Source: Pirellulales bacterium (GTDB lineage Bacteria; Planctomycetota; Planctomycetia; Pirellulales; JAICIG01). From it: 8,915 nucleotides of DNA. Under the pieces are notes generated by a model. The model was not told the DNA's origin. It ran no database searches and worked only from the letters and a program-made list of their open reading frames with translations. Both the position numbers and the translations under genes were made by a program. Of the stretch, positions 7,701-8,915 are shown piece after piece (position 1 is the stretch's first letter; each line of letters opens with the position of its first letter). The stretch covers positions 1 to 8,915 of the forward strand of contig JAICIG010000337.1 in assembly GCA_025924495.1 (NCBI GenBank), in the 5' to 3' direction.

Positions 7701-8915
7701 AGAACCTCTCGGCCAACGGCATCTATGGCGACACCAGCAGCGGCACGCCTTCGAGCGGCAATGCGTTCAGTCACAACAAAATCGACAATATTCCGCAGAT
7801 CACGCCTCGCGGCCGCGGCATCCTGATCGCCGATAACTTCTACGCCGATATCAGCGACAATGTGATCACCCGCGTCGGGACGGGCATTCAAACCAACAAC
7901 TTCTATCTCGCCGGCTCCCCGGCGTTGATCGATCACAACACGATCGACTACTATGCCCGCGGCATCTTCCACAATTTGCACTACCAAGATGCATCGCCTT
8001 TCACGATCAGCAACAATCAAATTACTGCCGATGCCGGCGCGGTGACGAATGACGGCGGTTTGCAAATCTTCTCGATTCAAAACAACGCATCCGTCGTCGT
8101 ACAGAACAACGATGTGACAGGCGCCCATTTCGGCATCGAAATCTGGAACGTACCCACCGCGAATACGGTCGTCATTCAAGGCGGCACGTTGACCGGAAAC
8201 GCCTACGGCGTCTGGGCGACCAACGACGACGTCAATTACGGGGCCGGCGATGCTAGCCAGGCCGCGCTTGATGGCGTAACGATCACGGGTTCGACCCTCG
8301 CGGGAGTGTTGGTTGACGATCAGCCGACCGGCACAAGCACGATTGGCTTGGACATCCGCAACAGCTCGATCAGCGGCGGACCGACCGGAGTCGAGATCAA
8401 CGGCGCTCGGGCCACGGCTTCGCTATTCCGCAACACGATCAGCGGCGGGGCCACGGGCGTGTTGGTCAATGCCGGCGGCAATCTGGGTACGGCATCGCAG
8501 GCAACGTCCCAGAACTTCATCAATGGCAACGGAACCGGAATCTCCATCGCCAGTGGCGCCGGCACGATTCAGCCAATTTTCGATAACGATCTCTCGGGGA
8601 ACACCACGGCAGCCCTGGCGAACGGCAGCGGCGTTCTAGTTGATGCGTCCGGAAACTGGTGGGGCGCCAGTACCGAAAGCGGCGTGACGGGCGCCATCAG
8701 CGGCGGCAATGTGGATTTCTCGCCTTGGCTCAATAGCGGCGCTGATACCGATGCGGGAACCGCGGGCTTCCAGGGCGATTTTTCCTCGCTCACGGTCGAC
8801 GGCGCCAGCCCGCAAGCGGGCGCCACCGGCTCTGTGCAGGAAGGCGTCAATCTGGCGACCTCCGGCGGCACGGTAAATGTCCTGGCGGGGACTTATGCCG
8901 AGAATGTGGCTATCA
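4733..8915 (+). CDS. Giant modular parallel beta-helix surface protein, N-terminal 1394 residues (3' end outside the window)
   Basis: I translated this frame line by line and found no stop from ATG 4733 to the right edge. Residues 1-48 are Arg/Ser-rich with no classical hydrophobic signal peptide and end in S-L-E-A-L-E-A-R-N-L-L-T (37-48), a variant of the LEPR-XLL motif found at the start of very large surface proteins. The rest is a Gly/Asn/Thr/Ser/Asp-rich series of short beta-helix rungs such as N-V-T-I-D-G-L-T-I-D-G and N-L-L-V-D-G-N-T-F, the PbH1/right-handed parallel beta-helix pattern of pectate-lyase-like folds. Opening motifs occur at about residues 60-89, 859-886 and 1367-1394; closing motifs N-W-W-G ... 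P-W-L ... G-F-Q at 392-441 and 1308-1347. I saw no cysteine and only about a dozen lysines. The likely role is structural, adhesive or carbohydrate-binding at the cell surface; no catalytic triad is evident, so enzyme activity should not be assumed. A C-terminal anchor or sorting domain would lie outside. Confidence 0.93.
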   Translation, partial: MHASSLIDRLFLSSKSRRKQRPSAFSRLSGPRRDHVSLEALEARNLLTIWTVNGAGGADYTTIGAAIAGASSGDTIQVAAGVYNENLAIGSTLTGLTIEGAGSGGTAADTIIDAGGGVGIDIGASGTSSAARLTIEGLRVENASNGIYFNAAVSHITLDNVATVSSTNGIEVHNSAVIDDLLLNNVQSTGNSVGFRVATTGSVDGLTIQGGAFDNNNIGFYTNATSASTANQNDFTNVSITGTSFSNDTLKGIYVEKLDHATLDSIVVNNSGSSGSSSAGIDINLKYGAYQSITVQNSSITDSGLGDVTSGVGLTVKARSDAPSYAVNPATLSGVVISHNIISGNQTALRIGEFGGLASPTNVTINYNDLSNSVSGVALDNEILSAIDATKNWWGDVSGPTAGANSGGLGQAISGPGAAFVSFAPWLIYGTDADAGMPGFQLPTTVTVTAGGDVSAADNDFTKLQNAVGAVADGQTLELSGTFDWTSPFAAAAYAASNSTSSSSDIRGVLLPSGVNNVTITSAGGTATIKGGGDFNDGIYSSFLFAADGPSAQGANNLTIENLNLNHFEAGIVLGWNSTGHFNGTHIQSNTITVAGDNGGVQNIAVYLWNGTNQQMTGNTINFEADGTNAGPSGPRSFGFQNGTTGGTGYDGLLISNNTFQLLNATAHNEVLTGIWENGHNDDNNSHISITDNHFLGIQGQQDFDRGLMLTSQTSNLLVDGNTFADVHYVFFARNSSGGTDPGDQFTFTNNVLTRVGGADGVYLQNVTNDPTPVHVLIHWNINNTIDGETGVRGLNELSTQATHFSRPTGAASDLNAVDAVGARPVVFVNTAWNGAARFSDPDGIGAGVGPVAYGFNGFSTIQDGIDNVDVSGTVNVAAGTYKENVNVNKSVSLLGPNMGIDPNTGTRGAEAIVLPGTNDTANGSIFLVSANNVTIDGLTIDGNNASLTGGLTLNGVNSNAANGVTNVSDLSTGAATDISGLIVQNDIIQNLSANGIYGDTSSGTPSSGNAFSHNKIDNIPQITPRGRGILIADNFYADISDNVITRVGTGIQTNNFYLAGSPALIDHNTIDYYARGIFHNLHYQDASPFTISNNQITADAGAVTNDGGLQIFSIQNNASVVVQNNDVTGAHFGIEIWNVPTANTVVIQGGTLTGNAYGVWATNDDVNYGAGDASQAALDGVTITGSTLAGVLVDDQPTGTSTIGLDIRNSSISGGPTGVEINGARATASLFRNTISGGATGVLVNAGGNLGTASQATSQNFINGNGTGISIASGAGTIQPIFDNDLSGNTTAALANGSGVLVDASGNWWGASTESGVTGAISGGNVDFSPWLNSGADTDAGTAGFQGDFSSLTVDGASPQAGATGSVQEGVNLATSGGTVNVLAGTYAENVAI
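4910..4999 (+). repeat. Module-opening motif 1 of the beta-helix protein
   Basis: Encodes residues 60-89, Y-T-T-I-G-A-A-I ... S-G-D-T-I-Q-V-A-A-G-V-Y-N-E-N-L. The pattern (T-I-Q/G-x-x-I, then G-T/D-[IV]-x-V-x-A-G-x-Y-x-E-N) recurs at 7307-7390 and 8831-8915 and marks the start of a new helix module. Confidence 0.7.
5906..6055 (+). repeat. Module-closing motif 1 of the beta-helix protein
   Basis: Encodes residues 392-441: N-W-W-G, then S-G-P, V-S-F-A-P-W-L, and G-T-D-A-D-A-G-M-P-G-F-Q. The same elements in the same order recur at 8654-8773, including an identical GGCTTCCAG at the end. Confidence 0.75.
7307..7390 (+). repeat. Module-opening motif 2 of the beta-helix protein
   Basis: Encodes residues 859-886, F-S-T-I-Q-D-G-I-D ... 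S-G-T-V-N-V-A-A-G-T-Y-K-E-N-V. It is preceded by a linker ending G-P-V-A-Y-G-F-N-G, and followed by V-S-L-L-G-P-N, a common first rung of such modules. Confidence 0.75.
8654..8773 (+). repeat. Module-closing motif 2 of the beta-helix protein
   Basis: Encodes residues 1308-1347: N-W-W-G, V-D-F-S-P-W-L, and A-D-T-D-A-G-T-A-G-F-Q. About 10 residues shorter than copy 1 between the N-W-W-G and P-W-L elements, as expected for an old duplication. Confidence 0.75.
8831..8915 (+). repeat. Module-opening motif 3 of the beta-helix protein, cut by the window edge
   Basis: Encodes residues 1367-1394, S-V-Q-E-G-V-N-L ... G-G-T-V-N-V-L-A-G-T-Y-A-E-N-V-A-I. It comes about 20 residues after closing motif 2, so a further full module very probably continues beyond 8915. 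Confidence 0.7.

Noticed and set aside
7412..8179. 255-codon minus-strand ORF
   Set aside because: It is the same shadow effect of the beta-helix gene's Asn/Asp/Ile-rich codons; its composition resembles the 4766-5620 shadow.

Overview
The window looks like chromosomal DNA from a planctomycete, probably Pirellulales-like. This is inferred from the combination of genes and not from any marker: a very long, cysteine-free, Asn/Thr/Gly-rich parallel beta-helix surface protein with a variant LEPR-XLL N-terminal motif, an ECF sigma factor paired with a large zinc-finger/FecR/HEAT-like anti-sigma protein, and a Ski2-type helicase with a C-terminal region resembling DUF3516. Base composition is GC-rich by eye. 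No tRNA, rRNA, CRISPR array, transposase or phage gene is visible.

Layout, left to right. Positions 1-296 (+) hold the C-terminal end of an ECF-type sigma factor (region 4 helix-turn-helix). Positions 300-1646 (+) hold its likely anti-sigma factor, starting three bases after the sigma stop, with a GAGG ribosome binding site that ends where the stop codon begins. The two form one operon: the sigma factor directs a regulon, and the membrane protein holds it at the cytoplasmic face through a Cys3-His29-Cys33-Cys36 zinc finger while an extracytoplasmic FecR-like and HEAT-like portion could receive the signal. Positions 1709-4129 (-) hold a convergent Ski2-like superfamily 2 helicase, a presumed RNA-processing or decay enzyme with no evident link to the sigma operon. 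Positions 4130-4732 are a 600-base divergent intergenic region with a leader hairpin for the helicase, a good sigma70-like promoter on the + strand, an imperfect direct repeat, an orphan Shine-Dalgarno-like sequence and a palindrome-rich segment just ahead of the last gene.

From 4733 to the right edge (+) runs one uninterrupted reading frame of at least 1394 codons with no stop in the window. It encodes a secreted or surface beta-helix protein made of successive modules that open with a G-T-[VI]-x-V-x-A-G-T-Y-x-E-N-[VL] type motif and (two of them) close with N-W-W-G ... P-W-L ... D-A-G-x-x-G-F-Q. Because it has no stop here, it is easy to miss if only closed ORFs are considered; the long minus-strand ORFs lying across it are shadows of its codon bias.

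I do not see a complete new defence or mobile system. The observations most worth pursuing are the modular giant protein and its regulatory leader, and the architecture of the anti-sigma protein.
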